Assembly: GCA_026418625.1 (NCBI GenBank)
Contig: JAOABA010000011.1
Location: 1-64,000 of the forward strand
DNA: 64,000 nt
Reading direction: 5' to 3'
Origin: Candidatus Kapaibacterium sp.
Lineage (GTDB): Bacteria > Bacteroidota > Ignavibacteria > Kapaibacteriales > UBA2268
Shown here: positions 54,225-63,795 of the stretch, piece by piece
How positions within the stretch are numbered: position 1 is the first letter of the stretch
Layout: each line of letters opens with the position of its first letter
Notes under the pieces: generated by a model
What the model was told of the DNA's origin: nothing
The model's input: only the letters and a program-made list of their open reading frames with translations
Database searches by the model: none
Program-made: the position numbers and the translations under genes

Positions 54225-55706
54225 TTAGTAATTATCTATTTGTGCTCTTTGAAGTCTGTCCGAGAAATCAACATAAACAGTTTTCCACTCAGTAAATATA
54301 TCGAACACGGTCCAACCACCTTCTCTATGTCCATTTCCGGTTCCTTTGACTCCACCGAAAGGCATATGTGCTTCAGCTCCAATTGTAGGTGCATTTATAT
54401 AAGTAATTCCAGCTTCAATATCTCTAATAGCATTAAAGGCATAATTGACATTTGTTGTATAAATCGAAGAGGAAAGACCAAATTCACAATCATTAGCTAA
54501 TTCAATTGCATCTTCAAATGATTCAGCTTTTGTTACAGAAAGTATTGGACCAAAAATTTCCTCTTTAAATAGTCTCATATTTCTTGTTACATCAGCAAAA
54601 ATAGTTGGTTCGAAGAAGTAACCTTTAGCGAGATCCCCATCAGTGGCTCTTTTGCCTCCGAGAACTAATCTAGCACCTTCTTCAAGACCAATTTTTACAT
54701 ATTCTTCGCAGGTGTCAAGTTGTTGTTTATGAATGACAGGACCAACCTGAGTCTGTGGATCTAATCCACTACCAAGTCGTAATTTTGATGCTTTTTCTAC
54801 TAATAAGTCAATGAATTTTTCATATATATCTTTGTGAATGATGAGTCTTGATGTAGCAGTGCATCTTTGACCTGTAGTTCCAAAAGCACCCCATAAAACA
54901 CCTTCGAGAGCCAGTTCAAGGTTTGCATCTGGCATAACAATTTGCGGATTTTTCCCACCCATTTCGAGTGAAACTTTTTTGTTTAATCTACCACAAATTT
55001 CACCTATTTGGCAGCCAATTGTTGTTGAGCCGGTGAATCCTATTAGATTAACATCAGGATGTTCAACAATCATATTACCCATATATCCTTTTCCAAAGAT
55101 AACATTGAAAACACCCGGGGGTATTCCTGCTTCGTCCATTATTTCAGCAAAAATAAATCCCGAATGAGGAACATCTTTGGAAGGTTTATAAACAACTGTA
55201 TTTCCTGCTGCTATTGCAGGTAAAATTTTCCAAGATGGAACTGCAATAGGGAAATTAAATGCCGTAATTACGCCACAGACGCCGACGGGAACACGAAAAG
55301 ACATATTCATTTTATTGGGCATTTCACTCGGTGCATTATATCCAAAAAGCCTTCGGGTTTCGGAGGCTGCGTAATAAGCCGTATCTATTGCTTCTTGGAT
55401 ATCACCGCTTGTCTCAAAAACTGGCTTTCCCATTTCACGAGTCATTATTCTTGCAAGTTCTTCTTTTCTTCTTGTAAAAATATCCCCAACTTTTCTTAAA
55501 ATGTCTCCTCTTTTTGGGGCTGGAATTAGTCTCCATTTTTTGAAAGCATCTTTTGCAGCTTTAACAGCCAAATTAACATCTTCGAAACCCGATTCAGGAA
55601 ACTCACCTATAATATCTTCTGTGTTTGCGGGGTTGATATTTTGATAGAACTTACCAGAAATTGGCTCAAGCCACTGACCATTAATATAATTTTTAAATTT
55701 TTCCAT
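54225..55706 (-). CDS. NAD(P)-dependent aldehyde dehydrogenase
   Basis: 493 aa from the ATG at 55706. The track's 55745 start adds 13 residues and is rejected because MEKFKNYINGQW begins the family and an AGAGGA box precedes this ATG. The cofactor loop is GFTGSTTIGCQIG, the general-base Glu lies in LEMGGKNPQIV, and the nucleophile Cys in TTGQRCTATSRL. It oxidises an aldehyde to the acid in the cytoplasm. Sequence detail around the Cys resembles the oxoglutarate-semialdehyde/aminoadipate-semialdehyde dehydrogenase groups, but the substrate cannot be fixed from sequence alone. It has no operon partner. Confidence 0.93.
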   Translation of the reverse strand: MEKFKNYINGQWLEPISGKFYQNINPANTEDIIGEFPESGFEDVNLAVKAAKDAFKKWRLIPAPKRGDILRKVGDIFTRRKEELARIMTREMGKPVFETSGDIQEAIDTAYYAASETRRLFGYNAPSEMPNKMNMSFRVPVGVCGVITAFNFPIAVPSWKILPAIAAGNTVVYKPSKDVPHSGFIFAEIMDEAGIPPGVFNVIFGKGYMGNMIVEHPDVNLIGFTGSTTIGCQIGEICGRLNKKVSLEMGGKNPQIVMPDANLELALEGVLWGAFGTTGQRCTATSRLIIHKDIYEKFIDLLVEKASKLRLGSGLDPQTQVGPVIHKQQLDTCEEYVKIGLEEGARLVLGGKRATDGDLAKGYFFEPTIFADVTRNMRLFKEEIFGPILSVTKAESFEDAIELANDCEFGLSSSIYTTNVNYAFNAIRDIEAGITYINAPTIGAEAHMPFGGVKGTGNGHREGGWTVFDIFTEWKTVYVDFSDRLQRAQIDNY

Positions 55707-55906
55707 AAAATCCTCTGTTTTTTTAATAAACGTTTGACAATTCATACAAAATTAGATATTTTTCAAGGAAAGACAATTAGATTTCATTGTATTAAAATCA
55801 TTTTATTTAAGGATTTTGATGACTTCAGCTAATATGTTCATAATTCAATTTTTTGTATTTTCGATAATTATTTAATTTTAGTTTATTTGATTAATATTTT
55901 TAGAAA

Positions 55907-58756
55907 ATGTCTCTCAGTTGGAATGAAATAAAAGCAAGAGCACAAGAATTCATTAACGAATGGGCGAAAGAGACTTCTGAGGAGGGGGAAGCTAAGACAT
56001 TTTGGGATGAATTTTTTCAGGTTTTTGGCTTGAATAGACGCAGAGTTGCATCTTTTGAGGTTAAAGTAACCAAAGGCTTAAGACAAAATGGGTATATTGA
56101 CCTTCTTTGGAAAGGACAACTACTCGTTGAACATAAATCAGCCGGGAAAGATCTCGATCTTGCTTACCAACAAGCAATTGATTATTTCCCAGGATTAAAA
56201 GATTACGAACTTCCAAAATATATTTGTGTATGTAATTTCCAAAAGTTCAGACTTATTGACCTTGATGAAAGAACAGAAGTAGAATTTGAATTAAAAGATT
56301 TAGTAGATAATATTTATCACTTTGCATTTATTGCGGGTTATAAGAAAAGGACTTATCAGGATCAAGATCCAATAAACATTGAGGCTGCTTATAGGATAGG
56401 TAAGTTTCACGATGAAATTAAATTAAGTGGTTATAATGGACATCCTCTTGAGGTTTATCTTATTCGAATCTTATTTTGCCTTTTTGCAGAAGATACAACA
56501 ATTTTTGAGAAAGATTCCTTCAGATATTTAATTGAGAATAAAACAAGAGAAGATGGAAGTGATTTGGGAACCAATTTAGCACAATTGTTTCAGGTTCTTA
56601 ATACTCCATTAGATAAAAGATTAAGCACTTTGGATGAGGATTTTAATAGTTTTCCTTATATCAATGGAAATTTGTTTAGCGAGACTTTACCAATTGCTTC
56701 ATTTAATAAAAAAATGAGAGATGCTCTTCTTGAGTGCACCGACCTTGATTGGTCGAAAATTTCACCAGCAATTTTTGGCTCTTTGTTTCAGTCTGTCAAA
56801 AATCCTGAAGAAAGAAGAAATCTTGGAGCTCACTATACTTCTGAAAAAAATATTTTAAAAGTTATTAAACCTTTATTTCTTGATGATTTATATGATGAGT
56901 TCGAAAAGATTAAAGGAAACAAAGGTAAATTAAGGGAGTTTCACCAGAAAATTTCTAATCTAAGATTTTTGGATCCTGCTTGTGGATGTGGTAACTTTTT
57001 AGTTGTTTCTTATAGAGAACTTCGAAAATTAGAATTGAAGATATTGAAAGAGCTTTATAACAGTGGTCAGCAGATAACTGACATAAGCACAATTTCAAGT
57101 GTTAGTTTGGAGCAATTCTATGGTATTGAAATAGATGAGTGGCCCGCCAGAATATCTGAAGTTGCAATGTGGCTAGTTGATCATCAAATGAATATGCTGC
57201 TGTCAGAAGAATTTGGACAATATTTTATTAGACTACCTTTAACACAATCAGCTCACATTCATATTGGGAATGCTTTGAGAATGGAATGGGAATCATTACT
57301 TGATATTGATAGAACCGTTGACATTCATTCCCTGAAAGCCAATATAATTAAAATAGCTGAGCCTGAGATTCAATATGGGACTGTAAATCTTTATACCAAG
57401 GAATTTCAAATAATTGATAAAGCACCCGAAAGAGAGAAAACAGATTTAAGATTTGATTATATTATGGGCAATCCTCCATTTGGTGGGGCTCGAATTATGA
57501 ATAAAACACAGAAGGAAGAATTAATTAAAATTTTCGAGGGTGTTAAAGGTTCTGGGAATTTAGATTACGTTACCGGCTGGTATTTGAAAGCAGCAAAATA
57601 TATTCAGAATACTAAGATTAGAGTTGCTTTTGTTTCAACAAATTCGATAACTCAGGGAGAACAGGTAGGAATCCTTTGGGGGGAATTATTTAAATTAGGC
57701 ATAAAGATTCATTTTGCTCATCAAACTTTCCGATGGAATAATGAAGGAAAAGGGATTGCAGCTGTTCACGTAGTTATTATTGGTTTTGGAAATTTTGATA
57801 TTGAAAGAAAAAAAATTTACATTTACGAAGACAAAAAAGGCGAACCAAATGAAAGGATAGTAAAAAATATTAATTCATATCTTGTGGAAGGAAATGAATT
57901 TATACTACCAAGAAGAAACAAACCAATATGTGATGTTCCTGAAATGATTTTTGGTAATATGCCTAATGATGGAGGATATCTTCTATTATCTGATGAAGAA
58001 AAAAAACAATTTATTAAAAAGGAACCTGATTCCGAGAAATTTATAAAACCTTTGATAAGTGCTTTTGAATTTCTGAATGGAATAAAAAGATGGTGTTTAT
58101 GGTTGAAAAACATTGAACCAAGCGAATTAAAGAGATTAAAGCACGTATTAGAAAGGGTTAAAAAAGTAAGAGAACATAGATTAAAGAGCAAAAGAAAAAC
58201 AACAAATTTATTAGCGGATTATCCTTATTTATTTGGTGAAATTAGGCAACCAAAGACTAATTTTGTTGTTTTACCAAGGGTTTCATCAGAAAATAGGTAT
58301 TACATTCCTATGGGGATTTTTGATCCAAATTTTATTGTTAGTGATAGTTGTTTAGCTATTCCCAATGCAAATCTTTATCATTTTGGAGTTCTTACCTCAG
58401 AAATGCATATGACTTGGGTTAAATATACCTGTGGAAGACTGAAAAGCGATATAAGATATTCCAAAGATTTGGTTTATAACAATTTTCCTTGGCCAACTTC
58501 ACCTGATGAGCAAAGTATAGAAAGAGTAAAAACTTTAGCACAAAATATTTTAGATATTAGAAATAAATACCCTGATTCTTCATTGGCTGACTTATATAAT
58601 CCATTGACTATGCCAAAAGATTTATTAAAGGCACACAAAGAACTCGACAAAGCAGTTGATCTATGCTATCGCCCACAACCTTTCACATCTGAAACTGAAA
58701 GACTTGAATTCCTGTTTGATTTGTATATGAAATATACTCAAAACAGCACCAAATAA
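55907..58756 (+). CDS. Single-chain MmeI-like (type IIL) restriction-modification enzyme
   Basis: 949 aa. An N-terminal PD-(D/E)xK nuclease is visible in YIDLLWKGQLLVEHKSAG: Asp65, Glu75 and Lys77 have the D-x9-E-x-K spacing of MmeI (D70, E80, K82). A helical connector follows, then an adenine-N6 methyltransferase with motif I DPACGCGNF (Asp356) and motif IV NPPF (Asn522), and a C-terminal target-recognition domain (SCLAIPNANLYHFGVLTSEMH). The enzyme protects the host by methylating one strand and cuts unmodified DNA downstream of its site, using one protein for both roles. All key motifs are present. The recognition sequence is unknown. No separate specificity or methylase gene lies nearby. 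Confidence 0.9.
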   Translation: MSLSWNEIKARAQEFINEWAKETSEEGEAKTFWDEFFQVFGLNRRRVASFEVKVTKGLRQNGYIDLLWKGQLLVEHKSAGKDLDLAYQQAIDYFPGLKDYELPKYICVCNFQKFRLIDLDERTEVEFELKDLVDNIYHFAFIAGYKKRTYQDQDPINIEAAYRIGKFHDEIKLSGYNGHPLEVYLIRILFCLFAEDTTIFEKDSFRYLIENKTREDGSDLGTNLAQLFQVLNTPLDKRLSTLDEDFNSFPYINGNLFSETLPIASFNKKMRDALLECTDLDWSKISPAIFGSLFQSVKNPEERRNLGAHYTSEKNILKVIKPLFLDDLYDEFEKIKGNKGKLREFHQKISNLRFLDPACGCGNFLVVSYRELRKLELKILKELYNSGQQITDISTISSVSLEQFYGIEIDEWPARISEVAMWLVDHQMNMLLSEEFGQYFIRLPLTQSAHIHIGNALRMEWESLLDIDRTVDIHSLKANIIKIAEPEIQYGTVNLYTKEFQIIDKAPEREKTDLRFDYIMGNPPFGGARIMNKTQKEELIKIFEGVKGSGNLDYVTGWYLKAAKYIQNTKIRVAFVSTNSITQGEQVGILWGELFKLGIKIHFAHQTFRWNNEGKGIAAVHVVIIGFGNFDIERKKIYIYEDKKGEPNERIVKNINSYLVEGNEFILPRRNKPICDVPEMIFGNMPNDGGYLLLSDEEKKQFIKKEPDSEKFIKPLISAFEFLNGIKRWCLWLKNIEPSELKRLKHVLERVKKVREHRLKSKRKTTNLLADYPYLFGEIRQPKTNFVVLPRVSSENRYYIPMGIFDPNFIVSDSCLAIPNANLYHFGVLTSEMHMTWVKYTCGRLKSDIRYSKDLVYNNFPWPTSPDEQSIERVKTLAQNILDIRNKYPDSSLADLYNPLTMPKDLLKAHKELDKAVDLCYRPQPFTSETERLEFLFDLYMKYTQNSTK

Positions 58757-58855
58757 AAAATCAGCAATAGAAACCAAATTATCTCTTTAAAATTTATGCA
58801 TAATTAATTATTTTGTTAGTCTGTAAAAAGCTTTAACAAATTTTTTCTTAAATAA

Positions 58856-60376
58856 ATGATTAATAGAAAAGGACCGAGAAGTATAATTCAAAATTTAGGT
58901 TTGATATCAGGAATTTTATTGTTCTTTATTTTCATCAATATAAATTTAATTCCGGATAACATTCCTGCTTCGAGGATGGCTGCTGTTGCATTTATTATGG
59001 CTATTTGGTGGATGACAGAGGCTGTGCCACTTGCTGTAACAGCACTATTGCCGATAATCATTTTTCCATTTCTTGGGATTTTGGACTCGAAATTAGTAGC
59101 AACTCAATATTTCAACAGCACGATAATACTTTTTTTAGGGGGCATCATTATAGCCGTAGCCATAGAGAGTTGGGGGCTTCACAAAAGGATTTCTCTACAT
59201 ATAATTAAAATTATCGGTGGGGGACAGAAAGCTCTTATTTTCGGCTTTATGTTAGCCTCGGCACTTGTGTCAATGTTCATCAATAATACTGCAACTGCAG
59301 TTATGATGTTCCCGATTGGTTATGCAATTATTCTTCAACTCGAAGAGAAATATGATAAAGACTTGGTCAAAGGGTTTAGCGTAGCTCTAATGTTGGGAAT
59401 TGGCTATTCTTGCTCAATTGGTGGGGTTGGAACTCTTGTTGGAACTGCACCAAATTTGATATTCCAAAGAATTTTTCAGATGAATTTTCCAAATGGACCC
59501 CAGATTACCTTCAGTAACTGGCTTCCGATAGGTTTTTCAATTTCAATATTAATGCTAATTGCATCTTGGTTTATTTTAACAAAGCTATTTATTAAAAAAG
59601 GTAGTAAATTACAAATTGACAAGAATTTCGTAAAAGAGGAATATTTAAAATTGGGTAAATCAATTTTCGAGGAAAAAGTTCTTCTCATAATATTGTTAAT
59701 TACGGGCTTTTTATGGATTTTCAGACTTGAACTCAATCTTGGATTTGTAATTATTCCGGGATGGTCAAATTTTTTTGGCATCGAAAAACTCGTTGATGAT
59801 GGGACGGTTGTGATTTTTATGGTTTTATTACTCTTTATAATTCCGTCAAAGACAAAACCAAACTCAACAATATTAGACAACAAGTTGTTTAAAAAAATTC
59901 CTTGGGATATAGTTTTGCTTTTTGGAGGTGGATTTGCACTTGCTGAAGGCTTTCAACAAACAGGATTATCAAAAGTAGTTGGGGAGCAATTATCAGTAAT
60001 TGGGAATATTCATCCTTTAATAATGATAATTATTATTTGCACAATTTTAACATTTCTCACAGAGTTGACATCCAATACAGCTACTGCTCAAACTCTTTTA
60101 CCGATTATTGCGGCATTATCTGTAACATTGGAAATTAATCCACTCTTGCTAATGATACCTGCTACTATATCAGCTTCCTTTGCGTTTATGCTACCAGTTG
60201 CAACACCACCTAATGCGATTATTTTCAGTTCAGGAAAAGTAACCATCAAAGAGATGATGAAAGCAGGGATTTTCCTTAACCTAACGGGAATAATTATAGT
60301 TAGTTTAATAATGTATTTCATTGGAAGTTCGATTTTTGGATTTGACCCAAATATTTTTCCAAAATGGGAAAAATAA
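58856..60376 (+). CDS. SLC13/DASS family sodium-coupled anion (dicarboxylate/sulfate) transporter
   Basis: 506 aa with 10-12 transmembrane helices. The first SNT motif block reads STIILFLGGIIIAVAIESWGLHKR and NNTATAVMMFPI, and the second repeat shows ELTSNTATAQTLLPI and MLPVATPPNAIIFSSG, the conserved sodium/substrate sites of the DASS family. Candidate substrates are C4-dicarboxylates, citrate or sulfate; motifs favour carboxylates weakly. It is in the inner membrane. It precedes the tryptophanase-type gene on the same strand, but with a 110-base gap so co-transcription is not certain. Confidence 0.9.
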   Translation: MINRKGPRSIIQNLGLISGILLFFIFININLIPDNIPASRMAAVAFIMAIWWMTEAVPLAVTALLPIIIFPFLGILDSKLVATQYFNSTIILFLGGIIIAVAIESWGLHKRISLHIIKIIGGGQKALIFGFMLASALVSMFINNTATAVMMFPIGYAIILQLEEKYDKDLVKGFSVALMLGIGYSCSIGGVGTLVGTAPNLIFQRIFQMNFPNGPQITFSNWLPIGFSISILMLIASWFILTKLFIKKGSKLQIDKNFVKEEYLKLGKSIFEEKVLLIILLITGFLWIFRLELNLGFVIIPGWSNFFGIEKLVDDGTVVIFMVLLLFIIPSKTKPNSTILDNKLFKKIPWDIVLLFGGGFALAEGFQQTGLSKVVGEQLSVIGNIHPLIMIIIICTILTFLTELTSNTATAQTLLPIIAALSVTLEINPLLLMIPATISASFAFMLPVATPPNAIIFSSGKVTIKEMMKAGIFLNLTGIIIVSLIMYFIGSSIFGFDPNIFPKWEK

Positions 60377-60486
60377 ATGCGAAATGTAACAGAATAAAAA
60401 AAGCCATTGATTAATTGTTCTTGATTTACTCTCGATTAATTAAATTGTTATTTTCGTTTTTACAAAAATTGATTTTATATTGAATT

Positions 60487-61857
60487 ATGAAAACAGCAAT
60501 TGAACCATTTAAGATTAAAACAGTCGAAGAAATTCCCATAACAACCAGAGAAGAGCGTGAAATTTATATCAAAGAAGCTTTTTATAACACTTTCTATCTA
60601 AAGTCTGACACGGTTACTATTGATTTACTGACAGACAGCGGAACAACAGCAATGAGCTCCAAACAATGGGCACATATGCTTGACGGTGATGAAGCCTATG
60701 CCGGTTCAAGAAGTTATTTTAAATTTGAAAGTATATTAAGAGAAATAACCGGTTTCAAGCATATTATACCAACACATCAGGGGAGAGCAGCCGAAAGAAT
60801 TTTATTTTCCGTTATTAGCAGACCGGGTTTAATAATTCCTAATAACACACATTTTGATACAACCCGAGGAAATGTTGAATTTTCAGGAGCTACAGCTATT
60901 GATTTACCTACCGAAATCGGAACTAAACCTGAAATTCCGGGCGATTTCAAAGGTAATATGAATATTCCAGCTCTGAAAAATTTGATTGAAACTTATGGCA
61001 AGGAAAATATCCCATTATGTTTTATTACAGTTACTAATAACACAGGGGGTGGTCAGCCTGTTTCGATGGAAAATATACGAGAAACAAAAAAACTTCTTAG
61101 TGAATATGGAATCCCTCTTTTTCTTGATTGTTGCCGTTTTGCTGAAAATGCTTACTTTATCAAAATGAGAGAGCCGGGTTATCAGGATAAGACCATTCAG
61201 GAAATAGCTCAAGAAATGTTTTCCTATGCTGATGGTTGCACGATGAGCGCCAAAAAAGACGGTCTAGCAAATACCGGAGGGTTTATTGGGACAAATGATA
61301 CTGATTTAGCAGAGAAGTTAAAAGTTAATTTGATTGTTACAGAAGGCTTTCCCACTTATGGCGGCTTAGCTCGAAGAGATTTAGAAGCTCTTGCAATAGG
61401 TTTCAGGGAAGTATTGAACGTGAATTATCTTGCTTATAGGGTTGGTCAGGTTAAATACCTTGGCGATAAGTTGTTGGAGGCTGGTGTCCCAATTTTAGTT
61501 CCTACTGGTGGACACGCTGTTTATCTTGACGGAGCTCGCTTTGCACCACATATTCCTCGTCATCAGTTCCCCGGACAAAGCATTGCCTGTGAAATTTATC
61601 GGGTTGGAGGCATTAGAGTTGTTGAAATTGGCTCAGTCATGTTTGGAAAGACCGATGAATCTGGTAATTTTATTCCGGCATCTATGGAACTTGTCAGACT
61701 TGCTATTCCTCGTAGGGTATATACAAAAAGTCATATTGATTATGTTGCAGAAGCAGTAATTGAAGTTTACCAGAACAGAGATAAACTAAGAGGAATGAGA
61801 TTAACTTACGAGGCACCATTACTGAGGCACTTCACGGCAAAGTTTGAGTACGTTTAA
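60487..61857 (+). CDS. tnaA: Beta-eliminating lyase, tryptophanase (TPL-length backbone)
   Basis: 456 aa, the length of tyrosine phenol-lyase (tryptophanase is about 471). The PLP lysine is Lys257 in MSAKKDG, and ITFDSGTTAM-type text (DLLTDSGTTAMSSKQWAHML) opens the protein. The substrate residues of tyrosine phenol-lyase are Thr124, Arg381 and Phe448; here the same positions are Asp124 (HFDTTRG), Ile381 (VEIGS) and His448 (LRHFTAKF), which are the residues found in E. coli TnaA (Asp137, Ile396, His463). This supports L-tryptophan to indole, pyruvate and ammonia over tyrosine to phenol. No tnaC leader or tnaB permease is seen. The start ATG follows a TTGA-rich spacer. Confidence 0.88.
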   Translation: MKTAIEPFKIKTVEEIPITTREEREIYIKEAFYNTFYLKSDTVTIDLLTDSGTTAMSSKQWAHMLDGDEAYAGSRSYFKFESILREITGFKHIIPTHQGRAAERILFSVISRPGLIIPNNTHFDTTRGNVEFSGATAIDLPTEIGTKPEIPGDFKGNMNIPALKNLIETYGKENIPLCFITVTNNTGGGQPVSMENIRETKKLLSEYGIPLFLDCCRFAENAYFIKMREPGYQDKTIQEIAQEMFSYADGCTMSAKKDGLANTGGFIGTNDTDLAEKLKVNLIVTEGFPTYGGLARRDLEALAIGFREVLNVNYLAYRVGQVKYLGDKLLEAGVPILVPTGGHAVYLDGARFAPHIPRHQFPGQSIACEIYRVGGIRVVEIGSVMFGKTDESGNFIPASMELVRLAIPRRVYTKSHIDYVAEAVIEVYQNRDKLRGMRLTYEAPLLRHFTAKFEYV

Positions 61858-61879
61858 TATTTCATTTTTAAATGGGATA

Positions 61880-61928
61880 CAAGGATGTTTAATCTACTTT
61901 TTTGTGATTTGTAGTTTAAACATCCTTG
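61880..61928. terminator. Bidirectional hairpin between convergent tnaA and T9SS gene
   Basis: Eleven-base outer stem CAAGGATGTTT / AAACATCCTTG enclosing a CTAC/GTAG inner stem, between convergent stops. T-runs are short, so both-way function is probable but untested. Confidence 0.7.
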
Positions 61929-61937
61929 ATTTATTAA

Positions 61938-63779
61938 TTAATCCATTGATACAATTGGGATAACAATTCTATTTCCCTTTTGCCTTGCAATAAGGTAATA
62001 AAGACCTTGACCTAAATCAATATCCCATTTAAAAGAGCCATTACCGGCTGATATTAACTTTTCGGTGCAATAAAGTTTATTACCCAATAAATCGAAAACT
62101 GAAAATTCAGTCATTTCTGTAAAATTATCTTTAGCCGAATAATTGATATTTAGTGATTTACTGAAAGGATTCGGATAAGTCCAAATTTCAAGAAGACCAT
62201 CTTCGCTTGAAAATTTCCAGTTATCAACGGACAAGCTTGGTATGATTTCACCTTCAAGCTCAACAAAAAAATCTTTAGCATTAAATGCGTCGCTTGAGAT
62301 TTTAATTAAACCTTTATAAATTCTTTCCTGTGGGCGATAGGAAAATCTGACAATTACTTTAACAGAATCTTTTGGTTTAATTGAAATTGGAACCTTCACA
62401 ACCTGATGGAAATTGAATGCATCGTCATCGTTTTCTTCAATTTTTAAATAATTTATGTTAAGCTCCATATCTCCGTCATTTCGGATATAAAGATCAATAT
62501 CTTTCTTCATATCAGTTTGTTTGAGTTGTCCGAAATTAATCTTCGTTCCGTAATTAGTGGCGATAATTGGACCTTGGTTACCTTTTCCAGCGGTTCCAAC
62601 AACGTCAATATATCTATAATCAGGGATTGAATTGGTATAAACTGAAAGTTGAGCAGAATGTGATTTTTTATCTACTTTTGGCGAGAAACGAATGACTAAT
62701 TTATGAGATTGTCCCTTTTTTAACGTAACAGGCTTATTTGTTTTTACTTCACCAGAAACAATACTGAAAGCGGGATCTTCCTCCCACCAAGAGGTTTCCT
62801 TGATTATTAAGTTTTCTGTTCCAATGCTTTTCAGTTCCAGTTCAATATCACGAGTTGAGTCAACAGGAACGTGACCAAAATCAATTCTCAAGGGTTCAAT
62901 TGAAAGAACAGGACCGTCAGGTGGAATATTCCCTAAAAGCCAAACCATAGCACGATAGAGCAATGAACCTCTTGGAATATCACCAGCAAAACCCTCGAAT
63001 CCCATACTCCAAGCAGCTATTCTTGATTTACCCCACTCGGCTTTAATTCCAACTAAAGTATCAGTTGCGTAAGCATTATTTTTGCGAATTACGTGATCGA
63101 CAGGTGAAAATTTGTTTCTATCAAGAGTTTGAAAAACATTGACACTTAAATAGTTAGCGAGGGGCCACCAAACTTCGTTACCAGCATTGAAGCCGATATT
63201 ACACCATTTTACAATGTTTTTACCGATAGGGCATTCTAAATCTCCACGAATCCAAAAAGACCACCACATAAGAGTGCTGCCTTGTTGTTGATGGAAAGGA
63301 AGAACTCCGACATAACGAATTCCAAGTGTATCAGTCAAGAACTTTTGAACCTCTGTGCTTTTATTACTGCTTCCCGGGTCGAAAGCGTAGTATAAGAATT
63401 TTCTGCCGGTGATCATAACATTCTTTCCAGCTTCTATCATTTCCCTGATTTTCTGCAGAATGCTGAGTCCACCAACATTAGCGTTCAAAGGAAGATCTCC
63501 AAGTGGAAAAATTGCTAAATCATAGTCTGTTATTTTATACTGGCTAAATGTTGAGGTTGAAAAACTTGCTACTTTAGCGTATTTTGCATAAGTATCAGTA
63601 TAAGCCTCGTCGGTAAAATATTTACCATAAGCTGCATCAGCGAACTCCGTATCAAAATTATTAAAAAGAATGTATTTATACGGATTAGCCTGAATTTTGT
63701 CATTATTATCTTCGCTTTTTGCAATAAATAGCGGGCTAACTAAAAGAATACCAATAAAAAGAAATAATAACTTTTTCAT
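61938..63779 (-). CDS. Secreted protein with choice-of-anchor D repeats and T9SS type A sorting tail
   Basis: 613 aa with a signal peptide (MKKLLFLFIGILLVSPLFIAKS) and a GAGGA box before the ATG. The N-terminal part (residues ~30-285) contains a Rossmann/GATase-like pattern (DYDLAIFPLGDL, GKNVMITGRKF). Residues ~290-530 are choice-of-anchor D (ASH) domains (LSIEPLRIDFGHVPVDSTRDIELELKSIGTENLII, then TKINFGQLKQTDMKKDIDLYIRNDGDMELNI). The last ~80 residues (TYPNPFSKSLNINYS ... LGQGLYYLIARQ) are a T9SS type A tail. It should be anchored at the cell surface. No catalytic residues are recognised. Confidence 0.85.
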   Translation of the reverse strand: MKKLLFLFIGILLVSPLFIAKSEDNNDKIQANPYKYILFNNFDTEFADAAYGKYFTDEAYTDTYAKYAKVASFSTSTFSQYKITDYDLAIFPLGDLPLNANVGGLSILQKIREMIEAGKNVMITGRKFLYYAFDPGSSNKSTEVQKFLTDTLGIRYVGVLPFHQQQGSTLMWWSFWIRGDLECPIGKNIVKWCNIGFNAGNEVWWPLANYLSVNVFQTLDRNKFSPVDHVIRKNNAYATDTLVGIKAEWGKSRIAAWSMGFEGFAGDIPRGSLLYRAMVWLLGNIPPDGPVLSIEPLRIDFGHVPVDSTRDIELELKSIGTENLIIKETSWWEEDPAFSIVSGEVKTNKPVTLKKGQSHKLVIRFSPKVDKKSHSAQLSVYTNSIPDYRYIDVVGTAGKGNQGPIIATNYGTKINFGQLKQTDMKKDIDLYIRNDGDMELNINYLKIEENDDDAFNFHQVVKVPISIKPKDSVKVIVRFSYRPQERIYKGLIKISSDAFNAKDFFVELEGEIIPSLSVDNWKFSSEDGLLEIWTYPNPFSKSLNINYSAKDNFTEMTEFSVFDLLGNKLYCTEKLISAGNGSFKWDIDLGQGLYYLIARQKGNRIVIPIVSMD

Positions 63780-63795
63780 TTTGTCCTCATCATTA

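Noticed and set aside
60487-61857. Tyrosine phenol-lyase call
   Set aside because: Thr124, Arg381 and Phe448 of that family are Asp, Ile and His here, the tryptophanase set.
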